DNA from: Antedon bifida
Lineage: Eukaryota > Echinodermata > Crinoidea > Comatulida > Antedonidae
Assembly: GCA_963402885.1 (NCBI GenBank)
Contig: OY727093.1
Span: 21,203,409 to 21,267,408, forward strand
Length of the DNA: 64,000 bases
Direction of reading: 5' to 3'
The translations under genes were made by a program, and so were the position numbers. The number at the start of each line of letters is the position of its first letter. Within the stretch, counting starts at the first letter, position 1. Below the pieces are notes generated by a model, which was not told the DNA's origin, did not search any database, and saw only the letters and a program-made list of their open reading frames with translations. Of the stretch, positions 1-13,465 are shown in pieces.

Positions 1-3000
1 AACAAGTTTTTTCGAAAATCACAACATGGTCTAAAACGTCTCCAAATGCGATTTGAAGCTATTCTGTACACTTTGATGTTTTGTGTGAAAAAGTTTTGTC
101 GAAATGCTCAAAATGTTCTAAAACGTTTTCAAATACCATATTAAGCTATTTTAAGCACTTTGATGTTTCTATGTTAACAAGTTTTTTCGAAAATCACAAA
201 ATGGTCTAAAACGTCTCAAAATGCGATTTGAAGCTATTTTAACCACTTTGGTGATTTTATGTTAACAATTTTTTTCGAAAATCACAAAATGGTCTAAAAC
301 GTCTCCCAATGCGATTTGAAGCTATTCTGTACACTTTGATGTTTTGTATGAAAAAGTTTTGCCGAAATGCTCAAAATGGTCTAAAACGTTTTCAAATACC
401 ATATTAAGCTATTTTGTGCACTTTGATGTTTTTGTGTGAAAAGTTTTATCCGAATGCTTAAAATGGTCTAAAACGGTTTCTAATGTGATTTTAAGCACTT
501 TGATGTTTTTATGTTAACAAGTTTTTTCGAAAATCACAAAATGGTCTAAAACGTCTCCAAATGCGATTTGAAGCTATTCAGTACACTTTGATGTTTTGAG
601 TGAAAAAGTTTTGTCGAAATGCTCAAAATGGTCTAAAACGTTTTCAAATACCATATTAAGCTATTTTGTGCACTTTGATGTTTTTGTGAGAAAAATTTTA
701 TCGAAATCCTTAAAATGGTCAAAAACGTTTTCTAATGTGATTTTAAGCACTTTGATGTTTCTATGTTAATAAGTTTTTTCGAAAATCACAAAATGGTCTA
801 AAACGTCTCAAAATGCGATTTGAAGCTATTTTAACCACTTTGGTGATTTTATGTTAACAAGTTTTTTCGAAATGCACAAAATGTCTGAAACGTCTCCAAA
901 TGCTATTTGAAGCTATTCTGTACACTTTGATGTTTTGTGTGAAAAAGTTTTGTCGAAATGCTCAAAATGTCTAAAACGTTTTCAAATACCATATTAAGCT
1001 ATTTTGTGCACTTTGATGTTTTTGTGTGAAAAGTTTTATCGAAATGCTCAAAATGGTCTAAAACGGTTTCTTTTGTGATTTTATGCACTTTGATGTTTTT
1101 GTGTAACCAAGTTTCGTCGAAATGCACAAAATGGTCTAAAACGTCTCCAAATGCGATTTGAAGCTATTCTGTACACTTTGATGTTTTGTGTGAAAAAGTT
1201 TTGTCGAAATGCTCAAAATGGTCTAAAACGTTTTTCAAATACCATATTAAGCTATTTTGTGCACTTTGATGTTTTTATGTGAAAAGTTTTATCGAAATGC
1301 TTAAAATGGTCTAAAACGGTTTCTGATGTGATTTTAAGCACTTTGATGTTTCTATGTTAACAAGTTTTTTCGAAAATCACAAAATGGTCTAAAACGTCTC
1401 AAAATGCGATTTAAAGCTATTCTAACCACTTTGGTGATTTTATGTTAACAAGTTTTTTCGAAATGCACAAAATGTCTAAAACGTCTCCAAATGCGATTTG
1501 AAGCTATTCTGTACACTTTGATGTTTTGTGTGAAAAAGTTTTGTCAAAATGCTCAACATGGTCTAAAACGTTTTCAAATACCATATTAAGTTATTTTGTG
1601 CACTTTGATGTTTTTGTGTGAAAAGTTTTATCGGAATGCTTAAAATGGTCTAAAACGGTTTCTAATGTGATTTTAAGCACTTTGATGTTTTTATGTTAAC
1701 AAGTTTTTTCGAAAATCACAAAATGGTCTAAAACGTCTCAAAATGCGATTTGAAGCTATTCTGTACACTTTGATGTTTTGAGTGAAAAAGTTTTGTCGAA
1801 ATGCTCAAAATGGTCTAAAACGTTTTCAAATACCATACTAAGCTATTTTGTGCACTTTGATGTTTTTGTGAGAAAAATTTTATCGAAATCCTTAAAATGG
1901 TCTAAAACGATTTCTAATGTGATTTTAAGCACTTTGATGTTTCTATGTTAATAAGTTTTTTCGAAAATCACAAAATGGTCTAAAACGTCTCAAAATGCGA
2001 TTTGAAGCTATTTTAACCACTTTGGTGATTTTATGTTAACAAGTTTTTTCGAAATGCACAAAATGTCTAAAACGTCTACAAATGCGATTTGAAGCTATTC
2101 TGTACACTTTGATGTTTTGTGTGAAAAAGTTTTGTCGAAATGCTCAAAATGTCTAAAACGTTTTCAAATACCATATTAAGCTATTTTGTGCACTTTGATG
2201 TTTTTGTGTGAAAAGTTTTATCGAAATGCTCAAAATGGTCTAAAACGGTTTCTTTTGTGATTTTAAGCACTTTGATGTTTTTGTGTAACCAAGTTTCGTC
2301 GAAATGCACAAAATGGTCTAAAACGTCTCCAAATGCGATTTGAAGCTATTCTGTACACTTTGATGTTTTGTGTGAAAAAGTTTTGTCGAAATGCTCAAAA
2401 TGGTCTAAAACGTTTTCAAATACCATTTTAGGCACTTTGATGTTTCTATGTTAACAAGTTTTTTCGAAAATCACAAAATAGTCTAAAACGTCTCCAAATG
2501 CGATTTGAAGCTATTCTGTATACTTTGATGTTTTGTGTGAAAAAGTTTTGTCGAAATGCTCAAAATGGTCTAAAACGTTTTCAAATACCATATTAAGCTA
2601 TTTTGTGCACTTTGATGTTTTTGTGAGAAATATTTTATCGAAATCCTTAAAATGGTCAAAAACGTTTTCTAATGTGATTTTAAGCACTTTGATGTTTCTA
2701 TGTTAATAAGTTTTTTCGAAAATCACAAAATGGTCTAAAACGTCTCAAAATGCGATTTGAAGCTATTTTAACCACTTTGGTGATTTTATGTTAACAATTT
2801 TTTTCGAAAATCACAAAATGGTCTAAAACGTCTCCAAATGCGATTTGAAGCTATTCTGTACACTTTGATGTTTTGTGTGAAAAAGTTTTGTCGAAATGCT
2901 CAAAATGGTCTAAAACGTTTTCAAATACCATATTAAGCTATTTTGAGCACTTTGATGTTTTTGTGTGAAAAGTTTTATCGAAATGCTTGAAATGGTCTAA

Positions 3001-6000
3001 AATGGTTTCTAATGTGATTTTAAGCACTTTGATGTTTTTATGTTAACAAGTTTTTTCGAAAATCACAAAATGGTCTAAAACGTCTCCAAATGCGATTTGA
3101 AGCTATTCTGTACACTTTGATGTTTTGTGTGAAAAAGTTTTGTCGAAATGCTCAAAATGGTCTAAAACGCTTTCAAATACCATATTAACCTATTTTGTGC
3201 ACTTTGATGTTTTTGTGTGAAAAGTTTTATCAAAATGCTTAAAATGGTCAAAAACGGTTTCTAATGTGATTTTAAGCACTTTGATGTTTCTATGTTAACA
3301 AGTTTTTTCGAAAATCACAAAATGGTCTAAAACGTCTCAAAATGCGATTTGAAGCTTTTCTAACCACATTGGTGATTTTATGTTAACAAGTTTTTTCGAA
3401 ATGCACAAAATGTCTAAAACGTCTCCAAATGCGATTTGAAGCTATTCTGTACACTTTGATGTTTTGTGTGAAAAAGTTTTGTCGAAATGCTCAAAATGGT
3501 CTAAAACGTTTTCAAATACCATATTAAGCTATTTTGTGCACTTTGATGTTTTTGTGTGAAAAGTTTTATCGAAATGCTCAAAATGGTCTAAAACGGTTTC
3601 TTATGTGATTTTAAGCACTTTGATGTTTTTGTGTAACCAAGTTTCGTCGAAATGCACAAAATGGTCTAAAACGTCTCCAAATGCAATTTGAAGCTATTCT
3701 GTACACTTTGATGTTTTGTGTGAAAAAGTTTTGTCGAAATGCTCAAAATGGTCTAAAACGTTTTCAAATACCATATTAAGCTATTTTGTGCACTTTGATG
3801 TTTTTGTGTGAAAAGTTTTATCGAAATGCTTAAAATGGTCTAAAACGGTTTCTAATGTGATTTTAAGCACTTTGATGTTTTTATGTTAACAAGTTTTTTC
3901 GAAAATCACAAAATGGTCTAAAACGTCTCCAAATGCGATTTGAAGCTATTCTGTACACTTTGATGTTTTGTGTGAAAAAGTTTTGTCGAAATGCTCAAAA
4001 TGGTCTAAAACGTTTTCAGATACCATATTAAGCTATTTTGTGCACTTTGATGTTTTTGTGAGAAAAATTATATCGAAATGCTTAAAATGGTCAAAAACGT
4101 TTTCTAATGTGATTTTAAGCCCTTTGATGTTTCTATGTTAACAAGTTTTTTCGAAAATCACAAAATGGTCTAAAACGTCTCAAAAAGCGATTTGAAGCTA
4201 CACTTTGGTGTTTTTATGTTAACAAGTTTATTCGAAAATCACAAAATGGTCTAAAACGTCTCCAAATGCGATTTGAAGCTATTCTGTACACTTTGATGTT
4301 TTGTGTGAAAAAGTTTTGTCGAAATGCTCAAAATGTTCTAAAACGTTTTCAAATACCATATTAAGCTATTTTGTGCACTTTGATGTTTTTGTGAGAAAAA
4401 TTTTATCGAAATCCTTAAAATGGTCAAAAACGTTTTCTAATGTGATTTTAGGCACTTTGATGTTTCTATGTTAACAAGTTTTTTCGAAAATCACAAAATG
4501 TTCTAAAACGTCTCAAAAAGCAATTTGAAGCTATTCTAAACACTTTGGTGTTTTTATGTTAACAAGTTTATTCGAAATGCACAAAATGTCTAAAACGTCT
4601 CCAAATTCGATTTGAAGCTATTCTGTACACTTTGATGTTTTGTGTGAAAAAGTTTTGTCGAAATGCTCAAAATGGTCTAAAACGTTTTCAAATACCATAT
4701 TAAGCTATTTTGTGCACTTTGATGTTTTTGTGTGAAAAGTTTTATCGAAATGCTCAAAATGGTCTAAAACGGTTTCTTATGTGATTTTAAGCACTTTGAT
4801 GTTTTTGTGTAACCAAGTTTCGTCGAAATGCACAAAATGGTCTAAAACGTCTCCAAATGCGATTTGAAGCTATTCTGTACACTTAGATGTTTTGTGTGAA
4901 AAAGTTTTGTCGAAATTCTCAAAATGGTCTAAAACGTTTTCAAATACCATATTAAACTATTTTGTGCACTTTGATGTTTTTGTTTGAAAAGTTTTATCGA
5001 AATGCTTAAAATGGTCTAAAACGGTTTCTAATGTGATTTTAAGCACTTTGATGTTTCTATGTTAACAAGTTTTTTCGAAAATCACAAAATGGTCTAAAAC
5101 GTCTCAAAATGCGATTTGAAGCTATTCTAACCACTTTGGTGATTTTATGTTAACAAGTTTTTTCGAAATGCACAAAATGTCTAAAACGTCTCCAAATGCG
5201 ATTTGAAGCTATTCTGTACACTTTGATGTTTTGTGTGAAAAAGTTTTGTCGAAATGCTCAAAATGGTCTAAAACGTTTTCAAATACCATATTAAGCTATT
5301 TTGTGCACTTTGATGTTTTTGTGTGAAAAGTTTTATCGAAATGCTTAAAATGGTCTAAAACGGTTTCTAATGTGATTTTAAGCACTTTGATGTTTCTATG
5401 TTAACAAGTTTTTTCGAAAATCACAAAATGGTCTAAAACGTCTCAAAATGCGATTTGAAGCTATTCTAACCACTTTGATGATTTTATGTTAACAAGTTTT
5501 TTCGAAATGCACAAAATGTCTAAAACGTCTCCAAATGCGATTTGAAGCTATTCTGTACACTTTGATGTTTTGTGTGAAAAAGTTTTGTCGAAATGCTCAA
5601 AATGGTCTAAAACGTTTTCAAATACCATATTAAGCTATTTTGTGCACTTTGATGTTTTTGTGTGAAAAGTTTTATCGGAATGCTTAAAATGGTCTAAAAC
5701 GGTTTCTAATGTGATTTTAAGCACTGTGATGATTTTATGTTAACAAGTTTTTTCGAAAATCACAAAATGGTCTAAAACGTCTCCAAATGCGATTTGAAGC
5801 TATTCTGTACACTTTGATGTTTTGTGTGAAAAAGTTTTGTCGAAATGCTCAAAATGGTCTAAAACGTTTTTAAATACCATATTAAGCTATTTTGTGCACT
5901 TTGATGTTTTTGTGTGAAAAATTTTATCGAAATCCTTAAAATGGTCAAAAACGTTTTCTAATGTGATTTTAAGCACTTTGATGTTTCTATGTTAACAAGT

Positions 6001-9000
6001 TTTTTCGAAAATCACAAAATGGTCTAAAACGTCTCAAAATGCGATTTGAAGCTATTCTAACCACTTTGGTGATTTTATGTTAACAAGTTTTTTCGAAAAT
6101 CACAAAATGGTCTAAAACGTCTCCAAATGCGATTTGAAGCTATTCTGTACACTTTGATGTTTTGTGTGAAAAAGTTTTGTCGAAATGCTCAAAATGGTCT
6201 AAACGTTTTCAAATACCATATTAAGCTATTTTGTGCACTTTGATGTTTTTGTGTGAAAAGTTTTATCGAAATGCTCAAAATGGTCTAAAACGGTTTCTTA
6301 TGTTATTTTAAGCACTTTGATGATTTTGTGTAACCAAGTTTCGTCGAAATGCACAAAATGGTCTAAAACGTCTCCAAATGCAATTTGAAGCTATTCTGTA
6401 CACTTTGATGTTTTGTGTGAAAAAGTTTTGTCGAAATGCTCAAAATGGTCTAAAACGTTTTCAAATACCATATTAAGCTATTTTGTGCACTTTGATGTTT
6501 TTGTGTGAAAAGTTTTATCGGAATGCTTAAAATGGTCTAAAACGGTTTCTAATTAGATTTAAAGCACTTTGGTGATTTTATGTTAACAAGTTTTTTCGAA
6601 ATGCACAAAATGTCTAAAACGTCTCCAAATGCGATTTGAAGCTATTCTGTACACTTTGATGTTTTGTGTGAAAAAGTTTTGTCGAAATGCTCAAAATCGT
6701 CTAAAACGTTTTCAAATACCATATTAAGCTATTTTGTGCACTTTGATGTTTTTGTGTGAAGAGTTTTATCGGAATGCTTAAAATGGTATAAAACGGTTTC
6801 TAATATGATTTTAAGCACTTTGACGTTTTTATGTTAACAAATTTTTTCGAAAATCACAAAATGGTCTAAAACGTCTCCAAATGCGATTTGAAGCTATTCT
6901 GTACACTTTGATGTTTTGTGTGAAAAAGTTTTGTCGAAATGCTCAAAATGGTCTAAAACGTTTTCAAATACCATATTAAGCTATTTTGTGCACTTTGATG
7001 TTTTTGTGTGAAAAGTTTTATCGAAATGCTTAAAATGGTCTAAAACGGTTTCTAATGTGATTTTAAGCACTTTGATGTTTCTATGTTAACAAGTTTTTTC
7101 GAAAATCACAAAATGGTCTAAAACGTCTCAAAATGCGATTTGAAGCTATTCTAACCACTTTGGTGATTTTATGTTAACAAGTTTTTTCGAAAATCACAAA
7201 ATGGTCTAAAACGTCTCAAAATGCGATTTGAAGCTATTCTGTACACTTTGATGTTTTGTGTGAAAAAGTTTTGTCGAAATGCTCAAAATTGTCTAAAACG
7301 TTTTCAAATACCATATTAAGATATTTTGTGCACTTTGATGTTTTTGTGTGAAAAGTTTTATCGGAATGCTTAAAATGGTCTAAAACGGTTTCTAATGTGA
7401 TTTTAAGCACTTTGATGTTTTTATGTTAACATGTTTTTTCGAAAATCACAAAATGGTCTAAAACGTCTCCAAATGCGATTTGAAGCTATTCTGTACACTT
7501 TGATGTTTTGTGTGAAAAAGTTTTGTCGAAATGCTCAAAATGGTCTAAAACGTTTTCAAATACCATATTAAGCTATTTTGTGCACTTTGATGTTTTTGTG
7601 TGAAAAATTTTACCAAAATCCTTAAAATGGTCAAAAACGTTTTCTAATGTGATTTTAAGCACTTTGATGTTTCTATGTTAATAAGTTTTTTCGAAAATCA
7701 CAAAATGGTCTAAAACGTCTCAAAATGCGATTTGAAGCTATTTTAACCACTATGGTGATTTTATGTTAACAATTTTTTTCGAAAATCACAAAATGGTCTA
7801 AAACGTCTTCAAATGCGATTTGAAGCTATTCTGTACACTTTGATGTTTTGTGTGAAAAAGTTTTGTCGAAATGCTCAAAATGGTCTAAAACGTTTTCAAA
7901 TACCATATTAGGCTATTTAGTGCACTTTGATGTTTTTGTGAGAAAAATTTTATCGAAATCCTTAAAATGGTCAAAAACGTTTTCTAATGTGATTTTAAGC
8001 ACTTTGATGTTTCTATGTTAATAAGTTTTTTCGAAAATCACAAAATGGTCTAAAACGTCTCCAAATGCGATTTGAAGCTATTCTGTACACTTTGATGTTT
8101 TGTGTGAAAAAGTTTTGTCGAAATGCTCAAAATGATCTAAAACGTTTTCAAATACCATATTAAGCTATTTTGTGCACTTTGATGTTTTTGTGTGAAAAGT
8201 TTTATCGGAATGCTTAAAATGGTCTAAAACGGTTTCTAATGTGATTTTAAGCACTTTGATGTTTTTATGTTAACAAGTTTTTTCGAAAATCACAAAATGG
8301 TCTAAAACGTCTCAAAATGCGATTTGAAGCTATTCTGTACACTTTGATGTTTTGTGTGAAAACGTTTTGTAGAAATGCTAAAAATGGTCTAAAACGTTTT
8401 CAAATACCATATTAAGCTATTTTGTGCACTTTGATGTTTTTGTGTGAAAACTTTTATCGGAATCCTTAAAATGGTCTAAAACGGTTTCTAATGTGATTTT
8501 AAGCACTTTGATGTTTTTATGTTAACAAGTTTTTTCGAAATGCACAAATTGTCTAAAACGTCTCCAAATGCGATTTGAAGCTATTCTGTACACTTTGATG
8601 TTTTGTGTGAAAAAGTTTTGTCAAAATGGTCTAAAACGTTTTTAAATACCATATTAAGCTATTTTGTGCACTTTGATGTTTTTGTTTGAAAAGTTTTATC
8701 GGAATGCTTAAAATGGTCTAAAACGGTTTCTAATGTGATTTTAAGCACTTTGATGTTTTTATGTTAACAAGTTTTTTCGAAAATCACAAAATGGTCTAAA
8801 ACGTCTCCAAATGCGATTTGAAGCTATTCTGTACACTTTGATGTTTTGTGTGAAAAAGTTTTGTCAAAATGGTCTAAAACGTTTTCAAATACCATATTAA
8901 GCTATTTTGAGCACTTTGATGTTTTTGTGTGAAAAGTTTTATCGAAATCCTTGAAATGGTCTAAAACGGTTTCTAATGTGATTTTAAGCACTTTGATGTT

Positions 9001-11100
9001 TTTATGTTAACAAGTTTTTTCGAAAATCACAAAATGGTCTAAAACGTCTCCAAATGCGAATTGAAGCTATTCTGTACACTTTGATGTTTTGTGTGAAAAA
9101 GTTTTGTCGAAATGCTCAAAATGGTCTAAAACGTTTTCAGATACCATATTAAGCTATTTTGTGCACTTTGATGTTTTTGTGTGAAAAGTTTTATCAAAAT
9201 GCTTAAAATGGTCAAAAACGGTTTCTAATGTGATTTTAAGCACTTTGATGTTTCTATGTTAACAAGTTTTATCGAAAATCACAAAATGGTCTAAAACGTC
9301 TCAAAATGCGATTTGAAGCTATTCTAACCACTTTGGTGATTTTATGTTAACAAGTTTTTTCGAAATGCACAAAATGTCTAAAACGTCTCCAAATGCGATT
9401 TGAAGCTATTCTGTACACTTTGATGTTTTGTGTGAAAAAGTTTTGTCGAAATGCTCAAAATGGTCTAAAACGTTTTCAAATACCATATTAAGCTATTTTG
9501 TGCACTTTGATGTTTTTGTGTGAAGAGTTTTATCGGAATGCTTAAAATGGTCTAAAACGATTTCTAATATGATTTTAAGCACTTTGACGTTTTTATGTTA
9601 ACAAATTTTTTCGAAAATCACAAAATGGTCTAAAACGTCTCCAAATGCGATTTGAAGCTATTCTGTACACTTTGATGTTTTTGTGTGAAAAGTTTTACCA
9701 AAATGCTTAAAATGGTCAAAACCGGTTTCTAATGTGATTTTAAGCACTTTGATGTTTCTATGGTAACAAGTTTTTTCGAAAATCACAAAATGGTCTAAAA
9801 CGTCTCAAAATGCGATTTGAAGCTATTTTAACCACTATGGTGATTTTATGTTAACAATTTTTTTCGAAAATCACAAAATGGTCTAAAACGTCTTCAAATG
9901 CGATTTGAAGCTATTCTGTACACTTTGATGTTTTGTGTGAAAAAGTTTTGTCGAAATGCTCAAAATGGTCTAAAAAGTTTTCAAATACCATATTAAGCTA
10001 TTTTGTGCACTTTGATGTTTTTGTGTGAAAAGTTTTATCGGAATGCTTAAAATGGTCTAAAACGGTTCTAATGTGATTTTAAGCACTTTGATGTTTTTAT
10101 GTTAACAAGTTTTTTCGAAAATCACAAAATGGTCTAAAACGTCTCCAAATGCGAATTGAAGCTATTCTGTACACTTTGATGTTTTGTGTGAAAAAGTTTT
10201 GTCGAAATGCTCAAAATGGTCTAAAACGTTTTCAGATACCATATTAAGCTATTTTGTGCACTTTGATGTTTTTGTGTGAAAAGTTTTATCAAAATGCTTA
10301 AAATGGTCAAAAACGGTTTCTAATGTGATTTTAAGCACTTTGATGTTTCTATGTTAACAAGTTTTATCGAAAATCACAAAATGGTCTAAAACGTCTCAAA
10401 ATGCGATTTGAAGCTATTCTAACCACTTTGGTGATTTTATGTTAACAAGTTTTTTCGAAATGCACAAAATGTCTAAAACGTCTCCAAATGCGATTTGAAG
10501 CTATTCTGTACACTTTGATGTTTTGTGTGAAAAAGTTTTGTCGAAATGCTCAAAATGGTCTAAAACGTTTTCAAATACCATATTAAGCTATTTTGTGCAC
10601 TTTGATGTTTTTGTGTGAAGAGTTTTATCGGAATGCTTAAAATGGTCTAAAACGATTTCTAATATGATTTTAAGCACTTTGACGTTTTTATGTTAACAAA
10701 TTTTTTCGAAAATCACAAAATGGTCTAAAACGTCTCCAAATGCGATTTGAAGCTATTCTGTACATTTTGATGTTTTGTGTGAAAAAGTTTTGTCGAAATG
10801 CTCAAAATGGTCTAAAACGTTTTCAAATACCATATTAAGCTATTTTGTGCACTTTGATGTTTTTGTGTGAAAAGTTTTACCAAAATGCTTAAAATGGTCA
10901 AAACCGGTTTCTAATGTGATTTTAAGCACTTTGATGTTTCTATGGTAACAAGTTTTTTCGAAAATCACAAAATGGTCTAAAACGTCTCAAAATGCGATTT
11001 GAAGCTATTCTAACCACTTTGGTGATTTTATGTTAACAAGTTTTTTCGAAAATCACAAAATGGTCTAAAACGTCTCCAAATGCAATTTGAAGCTATTCTG
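1..11100 (+). repeat. Satellite array, segment 1
   Basis: Continuous tandem satellite entering from the left edge. Each monomer begins near CACTTTGATGTTTT, contains AAAATGGTCTAAAACG, and is about 87, 78 or 88 bp long (for example starts at 69, 156, 244, 332, 419, 496, 584). Four diverged monomer types alternate: GTACAC.., GTGCAC.., AAGCAC.. and AACCAC../GTAACCAAG... They form composite units of about 253 bp, or about 341 bp when the extra 88-bp monomer is present. Larger blocks are also repeated: a marker GCGAATTGAAG recurs at about 9056 and 10151, a 1095-bp step. No convincing coding sequence is present; open frames arise because 87 and 78 are multiples of three. The array resumes after the transposon at 18423. 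Confidence 0.97.
11098..11100. repeat. Target-site duplication CTG, left copy
   Basis: CTG directly abuts the transposon's GGGCGG end and is repeated at 18423-18425. Joining the flanks at one CTG restores the normal satellite text ATTCTGTACAC, as seen uninterrupted at 20197-20199. A 3-bp TWA or CWG duplication is usual for PIF/Harbinger. Confidence 0.88.
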
Positions 11101-11115
11101 GGGCGGATTGCAATA
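11101..11115 (+). repeat. Harbinger left terminal inverted repeat
   Basis: GGGCGGATTGCAATA, an exact complement of 18408-18422. TTGCAATA recurs inside the left end near 11189 and inside the right end, so the transposase or Myb-like protein may bind several copies (inference). Confidence 0.93.
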
Positions 11116-11125
11116 TAAAGACTTT

Positions 11126-11153
11126 GTCTTAGGCTTAGATCTAAGCCTAAGAC
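11126..11153. repeat. Perfect 28-bp palindrome in Harbinger left subterminal region
   Basis: A perfect inverted repeat centred on AGATCT between 11139 and 11140, built from GTCTTAGGCTTAGA and its complement. The same words (CTTAGGCTTA, TCTAAGCC) occur in the right subterminal region at about 18250-18400, which suggests a functional end rather than chance. It could be a dimer-binding site or a cruciform. Confidence 0.85.
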
Positions 11154-13465
11154 CCCTCGCGAAAGTCTTAGCTAAGCCTCTCAGCAAAGTCGATTGCAAT
11201 ATCGCGGTCTAAGCTAAGCCCGATAGAAAACCTTAGTTACCACCGTTGAGGGCATCATTTGTGTGTACAAAAATAATAAAAGCTATCGTAAATAGATAAA
11301 CGCCCTCAAGCTATAGACAAAATAACACGTGGGTAAAACTCGCGCGAGAAAGTGCTATCAATCATTAAATGACTTTTCTAACAACCAATAACAACACGCC
11401 ATTTACTACAAAAAAGGGATGATTTATGAATATTTATGAGACCCCGCAACCGTGTACGTTGCACGTGTGGATTTTAATAAGGAGGTGTGTGTGTAAACGA
11501 AATATTAGAACAAAATCGAAACACATTTTTATACCACTGACGGCTGAATATTAATTACATATAGGCCTAATTAGTAAGTTTTATATTGTTTATTACTACT
11601 ACTTTACTCTATGACTAGGCTCCTCTAGTCTATCTAGGCCTAGCTAGTAGTATTATAGTAGTACTGTACTGCATATAATACAGCCCGTGGCCTAGCTAGG
11701 CGGGCCTAATGAATTAGTGTAGGCCTAACCTTTCATTCAAGATTAAATTCCACTTATTATTATGCATGTGTAGCCGGCAAATGTACTATCTAGCCTGTAG
11801 AGTATATAGACCTATAATAATAGACTGGCCAATTAATAATATTTCACATTATATTATATTATATATACTGTAATACGATAGTAGTATACCTATACTATAT
11901 AATATTTATTATTATTTATAATAATATATGCTTTCCTTTTTAGACAAATGTGTATGAGGCCTACTTCAACAAGTTCAACAGTCAGAGAATAGATAAAGAT
12001 GGAAAACAACGAATTATACTACTAGGCCTGTTTCACTTTTGTTGAAGGCCAAGCAAGGCTCAGCTAGTAGTATGATTTTTTACATACATCTGGATTATAC
12101 TAGGCCTATTTCATCATGAACTTTGTGTGTAATTTTTTGCAGCAATTTACAACGATGATATTGCCAAAATGCTGTACGAAACAAACATTGACTGAGAATC
12201 AAAATAATATTACTGCATGGCTGTGTACTAAATTGTACTGTAATAATATTATAGTACTAGTAGTAGTAGGCCTAGTAGTAGTAGGGCCTAGATAGTAGCA
12301 AGTAATTACAGATTCATCATCAGCCTATGTTGACACTACACTACTAGGCCTAGCCTACAGAGTACTACAAAACATGGATATATATTTAATGGAATGGCAA
12401 AGCTAAGCAGTAAATAAAAGAATTAAGGTATGCATGTTACTTGACATTGTTAATTGGTTTAAACTAATATTAATAATAATATTAATAATGTGTTCTACTT
12501 GCACTTGTTTTTTAATGTTTTTCTAACAAGTTTAATTTATACACCACTACCTACCTCCTCCCTCCCTTATAAATTATTATTAGATAGTAGGCCTAGTCGT
12601 TGATGTTTATTTAATATTGGTTAACTCCTTTTTTTTGGAATTTGTAATTTTTGTATTGTTCCATATGGACAGTTCAGTCTGAAATAAAGTTGAATTGAAA
12701 ATGAATTGATTGGTATTGTAATTTTGTTTTAGATTCATGCTGAAGAATTTTAGTACCAGTATTGTTATATATAGTGTTTCCATGGGGCCTTTATATTTAA
12801 GGTTAACAATTTTAATTTATACAGTATTTGTTTGTTGTAAACAAATATTAGGATGCAGAATATTTCATTATTTAATTAAAATAAAAGCAATTCTGCTTAA
12901 ATAACGTATACAATTTTATAATAATAATCATTGTTATTATTTGAATATTATTTATAATTAATAACTATCTAGCCTGAGTACAGTAAGAATTGAATATATG
13001 TTTTTTAAATCACTGAAATACTAATTCTATCATTTTTAAATCAAGACAACTTTGTATACTGAACTTCTTTAAGTAGTAGTACTAACTACAGTAATAAAGA
13101 GGCCTAAACTGTAGCCAGGCCAAATTAAATAGCCTAGCTTTGTTTACATTTCCTAGCCTAGACTAAACTTAACTAGCCTAGGCGGTCAGTATTTAGTAGA
13201 GTAGGCCTAGTCTAGTGATCGCCGATGTTTAAATTTTTTTTTCTTTATATCACTATTTGGTTAATTCGATGAATAAATCATTGTGGGAGATCCGCATTAT
13301 ATATTAATTATTAAAGCTTTAAAAAAATGAAAAGACTCTTGATTGTACTATTTTATGTTACGGTATCGCGCGGGGATTTTCCCTTCGTTTTATCGTCTGA
13401 CTACTGACAAACGACTCGGGAGTTATTAATAGGCGGCCTAGTTGTAGTATAGTAATAACGCGACG
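11154..13465. other. Non-coding 5' region of the Myb-like gene
   Basis: About 2.3 kb with no convincing coding sequence, rich in AGGCCTA/TAGGCCTAG words and AT-rich simple repeats. The stretch at about 12656-12712 (a GAAATAAAGTTGAATTGAA-type string) resembles the 3' tail of a LINE or SINE, but no body is recognisable upstream. The promoter of the 13466 gene must lie here or in the left end; I cannot place a TATA box with confidence. Confidence 0.6.
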
